Below are positions 14,049 through 20,186 of a stretch of 36,021 nucleotides of DNA, piece by piece. The DNA lies in IMG/VR virus record IMGVR_UViG_3300014962_000024, positions 1 through 36,021 of that record; one strand, given 5' to 3'. Numbering within the stretch: position 1 is the stretch's first letter; every line of letters begins with the position of its first letter. A model generated the notes under the pieces. The model worked only from the letters and a program-made list of their open reading frames with translations, was not told where the DNA came from and searched no databases. Position numbers and translations under genes: made by a program. Source of the stretch: a virus.

Positions 14049-14643
14049 GATAAAACCCGACGCGAACCTATTCGAAGCGGACCTGCACAACGCGGACCTG
14101 CGCAACGCGGACCTGTCCGGCGCGGACCTGCGCAACGCGGACCTGCACAGCGCGAACCTGTTCAAAGCGGACCTGTCCAGCGCGGACCTGCGCAACGCGA
14201 ACCTGATCGGCGCGAACCTGATCGGCGCGACCCTGTTCAACGCGGACCTGTCCAGCGCGGACCTGCGCAACGCGAACCTGTTCAACGCGGACCTGTCCGG
14301 CGCGAACCTGTTCAAAGCGGACCTGTCCGGCGCGACCCTGCACAGCGCGAACCTGATCGGCGCGAACCTGTTCAAAGCGGACCTGCGCAACGCGAACCTG
14401 TTCAACGCGAACCTGTTCAACGCGGACCTGTTCAAAGCGGACCTGTCCGGCGCGGACCTGTTCAAAGCGAACCTGTCCGGCGCGAACCTGATCGGCGCGG
14501 TCCTGTCCGGCGCGAACCTATTCGAAGCGAACCTGTTCAACGCGAACCTGTCCGGCGCGAACCTGATCGGCGTAGACCTGCGATACACAATCATAAGGTG
14601 CGCACGCCTGCACACCGCAAAACTCGGACGGCTAGCACCCTAA
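14029..14643 (+). CDS. Pentapeptide-repeat protein (right-handed beta-helix)
   Basis: The protein is 204 aa. Residues 11-190 are about 36 consecutive pentapeptides of the A(D/N)LxX type (for example ANLFE ADLHN ADLRN ADLSG). This family folds as a right-handed quadrilateral beta-helix. Some members mimic DNA and inhibit gyrase (Qnr, MfpA), but most have no known role. A short N-terminal cap (MQVNGYEIKPD) and a basic C-terminus frame the helix. The 15-base units are nearly identical at DNA level, with codons such as GCG GAC CTG used again and again, which indicates recent expansion or gene conversion. Start motif TAACCCGAGAGGGTAACG directly precedes ATG, inside the previous gene. Confidence 0.9.
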   Translation: MQVNGYEIKPDANLFEADLHNADLRNADLSGADLRNADLHSANLFKADLSSADLRNANLIGANLIGATLFNADLSSADLRNANLFNADLSGANLFKADLSGATLHSANLIGANLFKADLRNANLFNANLFNADLFKADLSGADLFKANLSGANLIGAVLSGANLFEANLFNANLSGANLIGVDLRYTIIRCARLHTAKLGRLAP

Positions 14644-14667
14644 CACCCTAACACCCTAACACCCTCT
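14636..14667 (+). repeat. Four tandem 8-bp repeats (CACCCTAA)
   Basis: CACCCTAA occurs three times and a variant CACCCTCT once, running from the last codons and stop of the pentapeptide gene into the spacer. The same CTAACACCCT string appears after other stop codons (15093, 20800, 25405, 30506). It may be slippage-prone relics of the start-associated repeat's left arm. Confidence 0.75.
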
Positions 14668-14685
14668 AACCCACAGGAGTAACCC

Positions 14686-14874
14686 ATGACCGGGGACTTG
14701 CAAGACTGGTTGGACTGGGCCGCTTACCATCCAACCTACAGCGTGCCGACCTACACACCCACACAAGGCGCATGGTCCAAACCAAGATCGGTTGACGAAC
14801 TGCTTGCCGAACTGTTTCGCTGCAACGACAGCGAGTATGGGCTGATCTGGGACGCTATGTTTTTCTGGCCGTAA
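14686..14874 (+). CDS. 62-aa acidic Trp/Tyr-rich protein, unknown
   Basis: MTGDLQDWLDWAAYHPTYSVPTYTP... is an acidic, aromatic-rich protein of 62 aa with no membrane segment. The motif AACCCACAGGAGTAACCC sits directly before ATG and gives strong support for the start. It lies in a string of tiny genes that all use the same ribosome-binding module. No known family. Small acidic phage proteins often inhibit host enzymes, but nothing here shows that. Confidence 0.65.
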   Translation: MTGDLQDWLDWAAYHPTYSVPTYTPTQGAWSKPRSVDELLAELFRCNDSEYGLIWDAMFFWP

Positions 14875-14889
14875 CCCGGAGAGGTAACG

Positions 14890-15096
14890 ATGCTGCTCAC
14901 CAAGACCAAGTTCATCGTTACGCCAGAAACAGACTACCAGACCGATCTTGTTAAATTTTATGGCGACGTCTGGACTATGGTCATCGTCCACATGCCCTTA
15001 TGGGCAGTGGACCGTGGGTCCATAACTCTCGCCGTCACGTCGCCATACGAAAAACTAGTCGTGTGGCGTCGCTCGCAGATAAAGCTGCACAGCTAA
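14890..15096 (+). CDS. 68-aa protein, unknown
   Basis: MLLTKTKFIVTPETDYQTDLVKFYGDVWTMVIVHMPLWAVDRGS... shows alternating strands and hydrophobic residues, so a small beta-rich soluble domain is likely. It starts after TAACCCGGAGAGGTAACG, a start-associated motif. It is the last gene before a strong terminator at 15142-15172, so it ends the unit that includes the HNH-like and pentapeptide genes. Function unknown. Confidence 0.62.
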   Translation: MLLTKTKFIVTPETDYQTDLVKFYGDVWTMVIVHMPLWAVDRGSITLAVTSPYEKLVVWRRSQIKLHS

Positions 15097-15141
15097 CACC
15101 CTCACACCTTCTCCCCGGCGCGATCTCTCCCGCGCCCAACT

Positions 15142-15172
15142 GGCTCGCGCACTCACCTGCGCGAGCCTTTTT
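15142..15172 (+). terminator. Strong Rho-independent terminator
   Basis: Perfect 10-base arms GGCTCGCGCA and TGCGCGAGCC, loop CTCACC, followed by TTTTT. It separates the pentapeptide unit from the following 15199 gene. Transcription of the long gene string after it needs read-through or a new promoter, which I do not see. Confidence 0.9.
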
Positions 15173-15198
15173 CGTTCCTACCCAAAGGAGTAACCACC

Positions 15199-15636
15199 AT
15201 GTCAGCTTGGCTTTGTTCACAGGACCACATCAACCTGATCGTCAATGCGTCCGATGATCCAAACGAGGAGACTTTCAAATTGCTGCTTGAGGAGAACCTC
15301 AAGAGCTTGCGGTATCGCTATCCGGGGCGTGACTTCCTACAAGAGTGGGAGGACGCGGCGAAGTCGTATCAGTTCGAGCGCATTGCGCCGATCGACCTGA
15401 TCCAGCGCGTCTATGCCGAGCAGCGAGACCTTGCCAAGGGTTACCCCGCAGTTACCCAAGGAGTAACGCTGGAGCGCGTCCGTGCACAGATGCGCCAATC
15501 GTGCGCCAGCTTAGACTATCAGTCGTGCGAGCACCCCGAATGGGAGACGAGCAAGGCGCACGCAATCGTGCATGGCGTTATGAACAACACCCCTGCAAAC
15601 GAGCGACTTGAGAACGAAGCGCTCTGGTCGTTCTAA
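15199..15636 (+). CDS. 145-aa conserved-type phage protein, unknown
   Basis: MSAWLCSQDHINLIVNASDD... resembles small phage proteins I have seen starting 'MSAW..s..Hi..lv', but I cannot name the family. It is mixed helix, soluble, with four Cys (CSQ, QSCASL, YQSCEH). The start follows CTACCCAAAGGAGTAACCACC. The gene carries two tandem intragenic copies of the repeat motif (15441-15467, encoding YPAVTQGVT). It begins a long run of tiny genes. Confidence 0.65.
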   Translation: MSAWLCSQDHINLIVNASDDPNEETFKLLLEENLKSLRYRYPGRDFLQEWEDAAKSYQFERIAPIDLIQRVYAEQRDLAKGYPAVTQGVTLERVRAQMRQSCASLDYQSCEHPEWETSKAHAIVHGVMNNTPANERLENEALWSF

Positions 15637-15652
15637 CCCCACGGAGTAACTC

Positions 15653-15922
15653 ATGCGCCCCCCGACCCCCCCGCGCCCCAGACTTGGAGAGCGGTATCGC
15701 TTCGTATCATCCGCACCATGGCTTGGTGGGTATCCGTGGACTGAGCATGCCGATAATACACACTTTGGGCAGATAGCGCGGGTGCTACGCTACTGCGTGC
15801 AAAGCGACGACCAAATAGACGTGGCATACCCCGAGCGCTGCTGCTGGATTGTATTCGGTGACGGATACATCACCGTTGCCGGGGATAGAGAGTTGATACC
15901 AATAACTAACCCAACGGAGTAA
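15653..15922 (+). CDS. 89-aa protein, paralogue of the 17366 gene
   Basis: A beta-rich small protein of 89 aa. LGERYRFVSSAPW..., IARVLRY..., WIVFGDGYITVAGDRELIPI is the same plan as 17366-17623 (GGRYQYNYVSPW..., CRILRR..., YVVFDDGYITVASSEGELCPL). This looks like duplication followed by strong divergence. The shared end (VFxDGYITVA..EL.P) is the best conserved part. Function unknown. Start motif TAACCCCACGGAGTAACTC. Confidence 0.65.
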   Translation: MRPPTPPRPRLGERYRFVSSAPWLGGYPWTEHADNTHFGQIARVLRYCVQSDDQIDVAYPERCCWIVFGDGYITVAGDRELIPITNPTE

Positions 15923-15927
15923 CCACC

Positions 15928-16131
15928 ATGGCGCTCACCACCAAAGACATCGGCATCCTAATCCGTGACCGCATCGAAGGTGACGACGTTGCCGAACACG
16001 ACTGGACACGCCCTTACATCAAAGTAGTCGACAAGCATGAAGTTGTTTTCGTCGATGTGTCCGACGCCAACAACCCGATCATCCACGCCGACAACGGGCA
16101 GAAGTTCAAGATCGTGATCCTCGCCATCTAA
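15928..16131 (+). CDS. 67-aa protein, unknown
   Basis: MALTTKDIGILIRDRIEGDDVAEHDWTRPYIKVVDKHEVVFVDVSD... is acidic and beta-rich with no motif known to me. It has a very good start-associated motif, AACCCAACGGAGTAACCACC, before ATG. The stop TAA is at once the first base triplet of the next motif (TAACCCATAGGAG), showing the compact stop-plus-SD design used in this region. Confidence 0.62.
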   Translation: MALTTKDIGILIRDRIEGDDVAEHDWTRPYIKVVDKHEVVFVDVSDANNPIIHADNGQKFKIVILAI

Positions 16132-16146
16132 CCCATAGGAGTAACC

Positions 16147-16314
16147 ATGCGCTCGCAACCAAGCGCGCACATCAAAGAGCGTGCCGACTTTTTCTTTCAG
16201 GAACAGTGCAAGCGGCTCGGACCAATCACTATCATCCCGGTGGTCCCTGTTGCGCACTCACCAGCGCCCGCCCGCAAGCGCGGACGCCCCCGCAAAACTA
16301 ACCCCGGAGGGTAA
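16147..16314 (+). CDS. 55-aa AT-hook mini-protein
   Basis: A short protein MRSQPSAHIKERADFFFQEQ... ending RKRGRPRKTNPGG. Residues 43-50 are an AT-hook (RKRGRPRK, core GRP 46-48), a minor-groove AT-tract binding motif. The N-terminal half is amphipathic. The last residues NPGG and the stop are encoded by the start motif of the following gene, whose ATG follows one base later. A nucleoid-type binding or transcription modulating role is plausible; AT-rich targets include the island at 12961-13538. Start motif TAACCCATAGGAGTAACC. Confidence 0.62.
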   Translation: MRSQPSAHIKERADFFFQEQCKRLGPITIIPVVPVAHSPAPARKRGRPRKTNPGG

Positions 16315-16315
16315 C

Positions 16316-16504
16316 ATGAAAAAACAAAGGCCACCCGCGTCGTATCGAGAGGTATGGGCGCTTGCTGAAGACGGGCAAGAGTATCTGTTGTGTTACTGCA
16401 AGGTAAGGGAAGCCTTTATAGAGCCCGTTACCGGCGACCTTGCTGAAGAGATTATAGGTCCAATTATACGGTGGAGATATACAGAAGCTCCAACCTATAA
16501 ATAA
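16316..16504 (+). CDS. 62-aa protein, unknown
   Basis: Start ATG at 16316 directly follows CTAACCCCGGAGGGTAAC; the frame is also open upstream but the motif decides the start. MKKQRPPASYREVWALAEDGQEYLLCYCKVREAFIEPVTGDLAEE... has a beta-hairpin-like middle with two Cys (CYC). Same spacing as neighbours. Function unknown. Confidence 0.58.
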   Translation: MKKQRPPASYREVWALAEDGQEYLLCYCKVREAFIEPVTGDLAEEIIGPIIRWRYTEAPTYK

Positions 16505-16523
16505 ACTAACCCCGGAGGGTAAC

Positions 16524-16793
16524 ATGACCATCCTCAAAATGCTTGACCTCTCGACAGCGCACGTCTCGAAAGAGACTGCGCAAATGCTCGATGATGATCG
16601 ATTATCAGACTTCGTCGTGCCCTACCAAAAGGGAGATTTTGGCTGGTTTATATGGGTTCCGCCAGTGGAACATGAAGGCGTGCCTGCCGACTTGCGCGCA
16701 GTTTTAGCATACGCTCGCACGCAACAGTGTGATTGGGTTATGCTCGACTGCGACGCAGAAACTATCGACAATCTGCCGTCGTTCGACTGGTAA
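16524..16793 (+). CDS. DUF5983-like protein
   Basis: The 89 aa follow the pattern I know for DUF5983: LDLSTAHVSKETAQMLDDD at the N-terminus, GWFIWVPP in the middle, and DLRAVLAYARTQQCDWVMLDCDAETIDNLPSFDW at the end. The family occurs in phages and plasmids, sometimes beside anti-restriction or accessory genes, and has no defined biochemical role. Length is close to the single-domain size. Start motif CTAACCCCGGAGGGTAAC, identical to those of the genes at 16316 and 16812. Confidence 0.72.
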   Translation: MTILKMLDLSTAHVSKETAQMLDDDRLSDFVVPYQKGDFGWFIWVPPVEHEGVPADLRAVLAYARTQQCDWVMLDCDAETIDNLPSFDW

Positions 16794-16811
16794 CTAACCC
16801 CGGAGGGTAAC

Positions 16812-16919
16812 ATGATCGAGTTCATCGTCGACGCGATCGGCGCAGCCATCGGCATCGTGCTGGCGGTGGTTGTGTTGGATTTATTAACTGAGTGGATCGC
16901 CCGCACTGCGATCCACTAA
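16812..16919 (+). CDS. 35-aa single-span membrane mini-protein
   Basis: MIEFIVDAIGAAIGIVLAVVVLDLLTEWIARTAIH: one hydrophobic helix (about residues 4-24) followed by a short amphipathic tail. It is below normal gene-finder limits, but CTAACCCCGGAGGGTAAC before ATG and the motif after its stop support translation. Small single-span phage proteins can act as holin-like, exclusion or membrane-protein regulators; there is no direct evidence. A hairpin (16892-16916) covers its last codons. Confidence 0.58.
   Translation: MIEFIVDAIGAAIGIVLAVVVLDLLTEWIARTAIH
16892..16916 (+). other. Hairpin at the end of the mini-protein gene
   Basis: Perfect arms GTGGATCGC and GCGATCCAC with a 7-nt loop, coding for the last residues of the 35-aa protein and ending at its stop. 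There is no U-tract. It may protect or process mRNA between the tiny genes. Confidence 0.6.
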
Positions 16920-16935
16920 CCCGCAGGAGTAACCA

Positions 16936-17103
16936 ATGAATGAAGATCAGTTCACCGCGCTCGTCGATCTGATCGAAGCCATCATCAACGAGAACCTAGC
17001 TGAGAATAACGACGCGCCGCCCGGCGTCATGCTTGAAGCGCGTCAGAACGCTGAGAAGTGCCGACGAGAAGCGCACAAACTTCTCGTCAACCCGCAGGAG
17101 TAA
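16936..17103 (+). CDS. 55-aa acidic helical protein
   Basis: MNEDQFTALVDLIEAIINENLAENNDAPPGVMLEARQNAEKCRREAHKLLVNPQE is two helices joined by a Pro/Gly turn. Its final residues NPQE and stop are the ribosome-binding motif of the next gene (AACCCGCAGGAGTAAGCC). Its own motif is TAACCCGCAGGAGTAACCA. Function unknown; dimerisation by helices is possible. Confidence 0.58.
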   Translation: MNEDQFTALVDLIEAIINENLAENNDAPPGVMLEARQNAEKCRREAHKLLVNPQE

Positions 17104-17106
17104 GCC

Positions 17107-17361
17107 ATGCACTACAACGACCTGAAGGCTGAAACGAAAGAACGTCGTCGCACTCGTGCGCTGCGCGAACCCGCCAAAACAAAAGAGCGGGTGAACGACA
17201 TCGCCATGCGCGCCACCACCAACAACCCTGTCAGCGTGCTCGCTTTGGGTAAAGTCACCGACTTCGTCCGACACTGCATCATGTTGGGTGCGGACGACAA
17301 CCAAGCAGTCGAGGCGACGCGTAAGTTCATCGAGCAGTTGAACGGTAACCCAGTGAGGTAA
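17107..17361 (+). CDS. 84-aa basic helical protein, unknown
   Basis: MHYNDLKAETKERRRTRALREPAKTKERVNDIAMRATTNNPVSVLALGKVTDFVRHCIMLGADDNQAVEATRKFIEQLNGNPVR has a highly basic N-terminus followed by two or three helices. The basic stretch suggests nucleic-acid contact, but this is only composition. Its last codons (NGNPVR) again run into the next gene's start motif (GTAACCCAGTGAGGTAAC). Function unknown. Confidence 0.6.
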   Translation: MHYNDLKAETKERRRTRALREPAKTKERVNDIAMRATTNNPVSVLALGKVTDFVRHCIMLGADDNQAVEATRKFIEQLNGNPVR

Positions 17362-17365
17362 CGTC

Positions 17366-17623
17366 ATGAAGTTAAAGCTGGGGGGCCGTTACCAATACAA
17401 TTACGTCTCGCCTTGGGACATCGATAAAGTGGCGCTCGACAAGGCTCATCACGGCCTCTCATGCCGCATCCTTCGACGCATCGTGTCGAGAGAAATACCA
17501 AACTATTTTGCTAACCCTCTGACCTGCGCAGACTTAGACCACCTAGCTTATGTCGTTTTCGATGATGGATACATCACTGTTGCAAGCTCAGAAGGTGAGC
17601 TGTGCCCATTACCTATGGAGTAA
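17366..17623 (+). CDS. 85-aa protein, paralogue of the 15653 gene
   Basis: MKLKLGGRYQYNYVSPWDIDKVALDKAHHG... ending AYVVFDDGYITVASSEGELCPLPME. It is clearly related in pattern to the 15653-15922 product, with the same opening, central ILRR and terminal VFDDGYITVA. The two genes lie 1.7 kb apart in the same gene string. Start after GTAACCCAGTGAGGTAACGTC. Function unknown. Confidence 0.65.
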   Translation: MKLKLGGRYQYNYVSPWDIDKVALDKAHHGLSCRILRRIVSREIPNYFANPLTCADLDHLAYVVFDDGYITVASSEGELCPLPME

Positions 17624-17625
17624 AG

Positions 17626-17808
17626 ATGAAACGCTTCCAGATACACGTCACCAAACAGTTCCGTGCAGAGGTCATCGTTGAAGCGGAGAGCGAGCAGCTC
17701 GCCCGTGGATACGTCCTCTCGTTGGAGAACGACCAACTCAAGTGGACGAGCGATGCGCCCACCAAACTGGAGCACGTCGATCAGCTCGACGGTAACCCCG
17801 AGGAGTAA
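17626..17808 (+). CDS. 60-aa protein, DpnD/PcfM-like pattern
   Basis: The ATG at 17626 is chosen because ATTACCTATGGAGTAAAG precedes it. MKRFQIHVTKQFRAEVIVEAESEQLARGYVLSLENDQLKW... resembles the short 'kF.i.v...f.aevivEAeseeeA' proteins (DpnD-PcfM-like and other small domains), a beta-strand-helix unit. The role of such proteins is unknown. It ends NPEE within the next gene's motif GTAACCCCGAGGAGTAACC. Confidence 0.58.
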   Translation: MKRFQIHVTKQFRAEVIVEAESEQLARGYVLSLENDQLKWTSDAPTKLEHVDQLDGNPEE

Positions 17809-17810
17809 CC

Positions 17811-18041
17811 ATGATGCTCTTCTATGTATGCTCGCGAGACAAGGTTGGCCTCGATCCGGGCAACGACGCCGGGCGCTTAATCAGCGCCCACAGCGTAGAG
17901 GAGGCAGTGGAGATGTGGGTCATGGAGACCGAGCGCGACGACGCAATGGTATTCCGCGTCCCATCGGTATCTCCAAAACCGATGGTGCACAGGTGGCACG
18001 CATTATGGACGGAGCGCGGAGCGCAATGCCTTCTCAAGTAA
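17811..18041 (+). CDS. 76-aa protein, unknown
   Basis: MMLFYVCSRDKVGLDPGNDAGRLISAHSVEEAVEMWVMETERDDAMVFRVP... is an alpha/beta small protein. The middle SAHSVEEAVEMWVMETERDDAMVFRV recalls small domains in which a helix packs on strands. A good start motif (GTAACCCCGAGGAGTAACC) precedes ATGATG; either ATG may be used. Function unknown. Confidence 0.6.
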   Translation: MMLFYVCSRDKVGLDPGNDAGRLISAHSVEEAVEMWVMETERDDAMVFRVPSVSPKPMVHRWHALWTERGAQCLLK

Positions 18042-18056
18042 CTCAGAGGAGTAACC

Positions 18057-18533
18057 ATGCAAACATTCCTACCCTACGACAACTTCGCGAGCTCTGCCCA
18101 TGTGCTCGACAACAAGCGTCTCGGCAAGCAACGCGTCGAGACGCTGCAAATCCTCAACGCGCTGCGCGTCCCCAACTACGGCTGGAAGAACCACCCCGCC
18201 GTGCGTATGTGGATCGGGCATGAGTATCTGCTGTGCGTCTACGGCAAGGTGATGTGCAACGAGTGGGTGCGGCGTGGGTTCGCTGACACCTGCTGGCTGA
18301 AGATCAACGCGATCCAGAAAGAGATCATGCGTGATAACCCGACGAGTAACCTGATGGGAGCCAACCCTTGGTGGTTGACCGATCTCCGCCTAACACGCTC
18401 ACACCAATCCAACCTCATACGAAAGGACCCCGAGCACTATCGTCCGTTGTTCCCCGACGTGCCGCCCGACCTTCCATATTTCTGGCCCAACAAAGAGAAA
18501 CCGAGAGCAGGAGTAATGAATGAAGCCGCATGA
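18057..18533 (+). CDS. Pyrimidine-dimer DNA glycosylase-like protein (MSMEG_6728 family)
   Basis: The 158-aa protein begins MQTFLPYDNFASSAHVLDNKRLGKQRVETLQILNAL and continues with YGWKNHPAVRMWIGHEYLLCVYGKVMCNEWVRRG. This is the pattern of the MSMEG_6728 family, related to the T4 endonuclease V type (Pyr_excise) family that removes UV pyrimidine dimers. The conserved DNKRLGKQRVE, HPAV and W/G residues are present. In T4 the N-terminal Thr is the catalytic amine; here the second residue is Gln, so activity is uncertain. Start motif GTAACTCAGAGGAGTAACC. Confidence 0.72.
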   Translation: MQTFLPYDNFASSAHVLDNKRLGKQRVETLQILNALRVPNYGWKNHPAVRMWIGHEYLLCVYGKVMCNEWVRRGFADTCWLKINAIQKEIMRDNPTSNLMGANPWWLTDLRLTRSHQSNLIRKDPEHYRPLFPDVPPDLPYFWPNKEKPRAGVMNEAA

Positions 18534-18867
18534 CGTTCTAACCCAAGCGAGTAACCTGATCGGCGAGCGCGGTCAGGACTACGGCGGGATCGAGGATAAC
18601 TTCTCGAACATCGCCAACATATTCACCCGCATGACCGGCAAGGCGTTCGACGCATACGACGTCGCGCTGGTCATGGTCGCCGTGAAGATCGCTCGCATCC
18701 GACAGTCGCCCTACAAGGACGACAACTATCTGGACGCGATCAACTACCTCGCGATCGCACATGAGCTGCGCCCGAACCCACCGCAAGTTCCCCCCGCTCT
18801 CTATGATGAGCCGGTCGAAACTCCAGTGGACAAACTGCGCCGGCTGGCGAGAGCAGGGAGAGTATGA
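18520..18867 (+). CDS. DUF6378-like phage protein
   Basis: The 115 aa read VLTQASNLIGERGQDYGGIEDNFSNIANIFTRMTGKAFDAYDVALVMVAVKIARIRQSPYKDDNYLDAINYLAIAHEL, the pattern of DUF6378 (short helical phage proteins with RxxDYG, DVALxMvxvKxAR and DnylDaxxYlaia). The arrangement of acidic residues on helices recalls MazG-like nucleotide pyrophosphohydrolases, but the diagnostic ExxE motifs are not clear. It overlaps the glycosylase-like gene by 14 bases and the next gene by ATGA. Confidence 0.75.
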   Translation: MKPHDVLTQASNLIGERGQDYGGIEDNFSNIANIFTRMTGKAFDAYDVALVMVAVKIARIRQSPYKDDNYLDAINYLAIAHELRPNPPQVPPALYDEPVETPVDKLRRLARAGRV

Positions 18868-19067
18868 GCGTATTTCACCCGGAGGGCGGCATGCCGAGAT
18901 TGATCCGCTTCGTGCCGTCGTCGCAGATGCCAAGCGACGACACCCTAACAACCTATGACCCCAAGTATAACTTGGTGATCATAAACAAGGAGCTCTACGA
19001 CAGATCAGAGTTCTACATCCAGTATCAAGCAATCCGCGCCACCACCGCGCTCGTTATCGACAACTAA
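18864..19067 (+). CDS. 67-aa protein, unknown
   Basis: MSVFHPEGGMPRLIRFVPSSQMPSDDTLTTYDPKYNLVIINKELYDRSEFYIQYQAIRATTALVIDN starts in a four-base ATGA overlap with the DUF6378-like gene and so is probably translationally coupled to it. It has a beta-rich middle. A second possible start at MPRLIRF exists. No family recognised. Confidence 0.6.
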   Translation: MSVFHPEGGMPRLIRFVPSSQMPSDDTLTTYDPKYNLVIINKELYDRSEFYIQYQAIRATTALVIDN

Positions 19068-19091
19068 CCCCTACCCACAGGAGTAACCACC

Positions 19092-20174
19092 ATGAAGCTC
19101 AACGATGTCATCCGCCACATGCCCCGCTGGTATAAGTCACGCATCTCCGTGCACCTGTCATCAGCGCCCGGCCGTGGCAAGTCTACGGCGATCGAGGCTG
19201 CGCCTCGCATCATCGGCGACAAGCTCGGGCTCAACATCGGCGTCGTCGTCATCAACGCCGCCATGCTCACCCCGATGCACGTTCTTGGGTTCGGCGTGCC
19301 CAAGCACAACGACACCCACTCGCAGATGATCTTCACCGATCCGTTCTTCTGGACTACCCAAGAGGGTAAGCGCCTCGACGAGTATGATGGAGGCATCATC
19401 TTCATCGACGAGGCCGACAAGGCCGACGTCGACGTCAAGAAGGTGTTCGGCGAGGGTCGTCTGACGGGTCGCTTCGGTCCGCATCGTCTGCCCGACGGCT
19501 GGGTCGTCTGGTCCGCCGGCAATCGTGCGTCCGATCGATCGGGCTCCACCAAGTCGCTCGACCATGAGATCAACCGCACGAAGATGGTCAACATCTCCGA
19601 CGATCTGGATAGCTGGATCGACTGGGCCGATCGCAACGGCGCGCTGCCCGTCACCAAGTCCTTCGCGCAGTCCAACTTCGAGATCGTCTTCGCTGCCGGC
19701 GTCCCCGACAAGCAGGGTCCGTGGTGCACGCCGCGCTCCCTCATGCTGGTCGATCGCGACCTGCAGTGCATGATCGAGGAGTATGGCGCGATCCCCGACG
19801 AGCCGTTCGTGCTCGAGGAGATTGCCGGTCTGATCGGTGACGGCGCTGCTGCGCAGCTCTGGTCGCACATCAAGTTGGAGATGACGCTGCCCAAGTTCGC
19901 CGACATCGTCGCCGCTCCGGACAAGACGCCGGTGCCCGCCGCCGCCGACGCGCGCATGCTCGTCTGCTACCACGTCGCGCATCAGGTTACGGCCGACACC
20001 ATCGAGGCGGTGATCAAGTATGTGTCGCGTCTGCCTGATCCGTTCGCCATCACCTTCTGCAAGGCGGCGGTGCAGCGCGCTCCCATGCTGCAGGTCAGCA
20101 AGCCGATGCTCGAGTGGACGCGCAAGAACAACGCGCTCATGACGCTCATGCACTCGCTGCAGGCGATCAAGTAA
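19092..20174 (+). CDS. MoxR-type AAA+ ATPase
   Basis: The 360-aa protein has Walker A SSAPGRGKST (K30), an A-loop/sensor layout with VVVINAAMLTPMHVLGFGVP, Walker B GGIIFIDEADKAD (D106, E107), and the sensor-1 segment WVVWSAGNRASDRSG. This matches MoxR-like AAA+ ATPases, which act as chaperones or unfoldases, typically with a VWA-domain partner that loads metals or assembles complexes. A VWA/HExxH gene follows at 20776, so the two probably form one machine. The substrate is unknown. Start motif CTACCCACAGGAGTAACCACC. An intragenic palindrome (19354-19369) is present. Confidence 0.85.
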   Translation: MKLNDVIRHMPRWYKSRISVHLSSAPGRGKSTAIEAAPRIIGDKLGLNIGVVVINAAMLTPMHVLGFGVPKHNDTHSQMIFTDPFFWTTQEGKRLDEYDGGIIFIDEADKADVDVKKVFGEGRLTGRFGPHRLPDGWVVWSAGNRASDRSGSTKSLDHEINRTKMVNISDDLDSWIDWADRNGALPVTKSFAQSNFEIVFAAGVPDKQGPWCTPRSLMLVDRDLQCMIEEYGAIPDEPFVLEEIAGLIGDGAAAQLWSHIKLEMTLPKFADIVAAPDKTPVPAAADARMLVCYHVAHQVTADTIEAVIKYVSRLPDPFAITFCKAAVQRAPMLQVSKPMLEWTRKNNALMTLMHSLQAIK

Positions 20175-20186
20175 CCCGGAGGGGTA

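Noticed and set aside
14041-14600. Regular short repeats resembling a CRISPR array
   Set aside because: The units are 15 bases, contiguous and in frame, with no spacers; they encode pentapeptides.
14043-14615. Minus-strand repetitive frame opposite the pentapeptide gene
   Set aside because: The 15-base repeat is open on both strands; the plus-strand reading gives the canonical A(D/N)LxX pattern and has a start motif.
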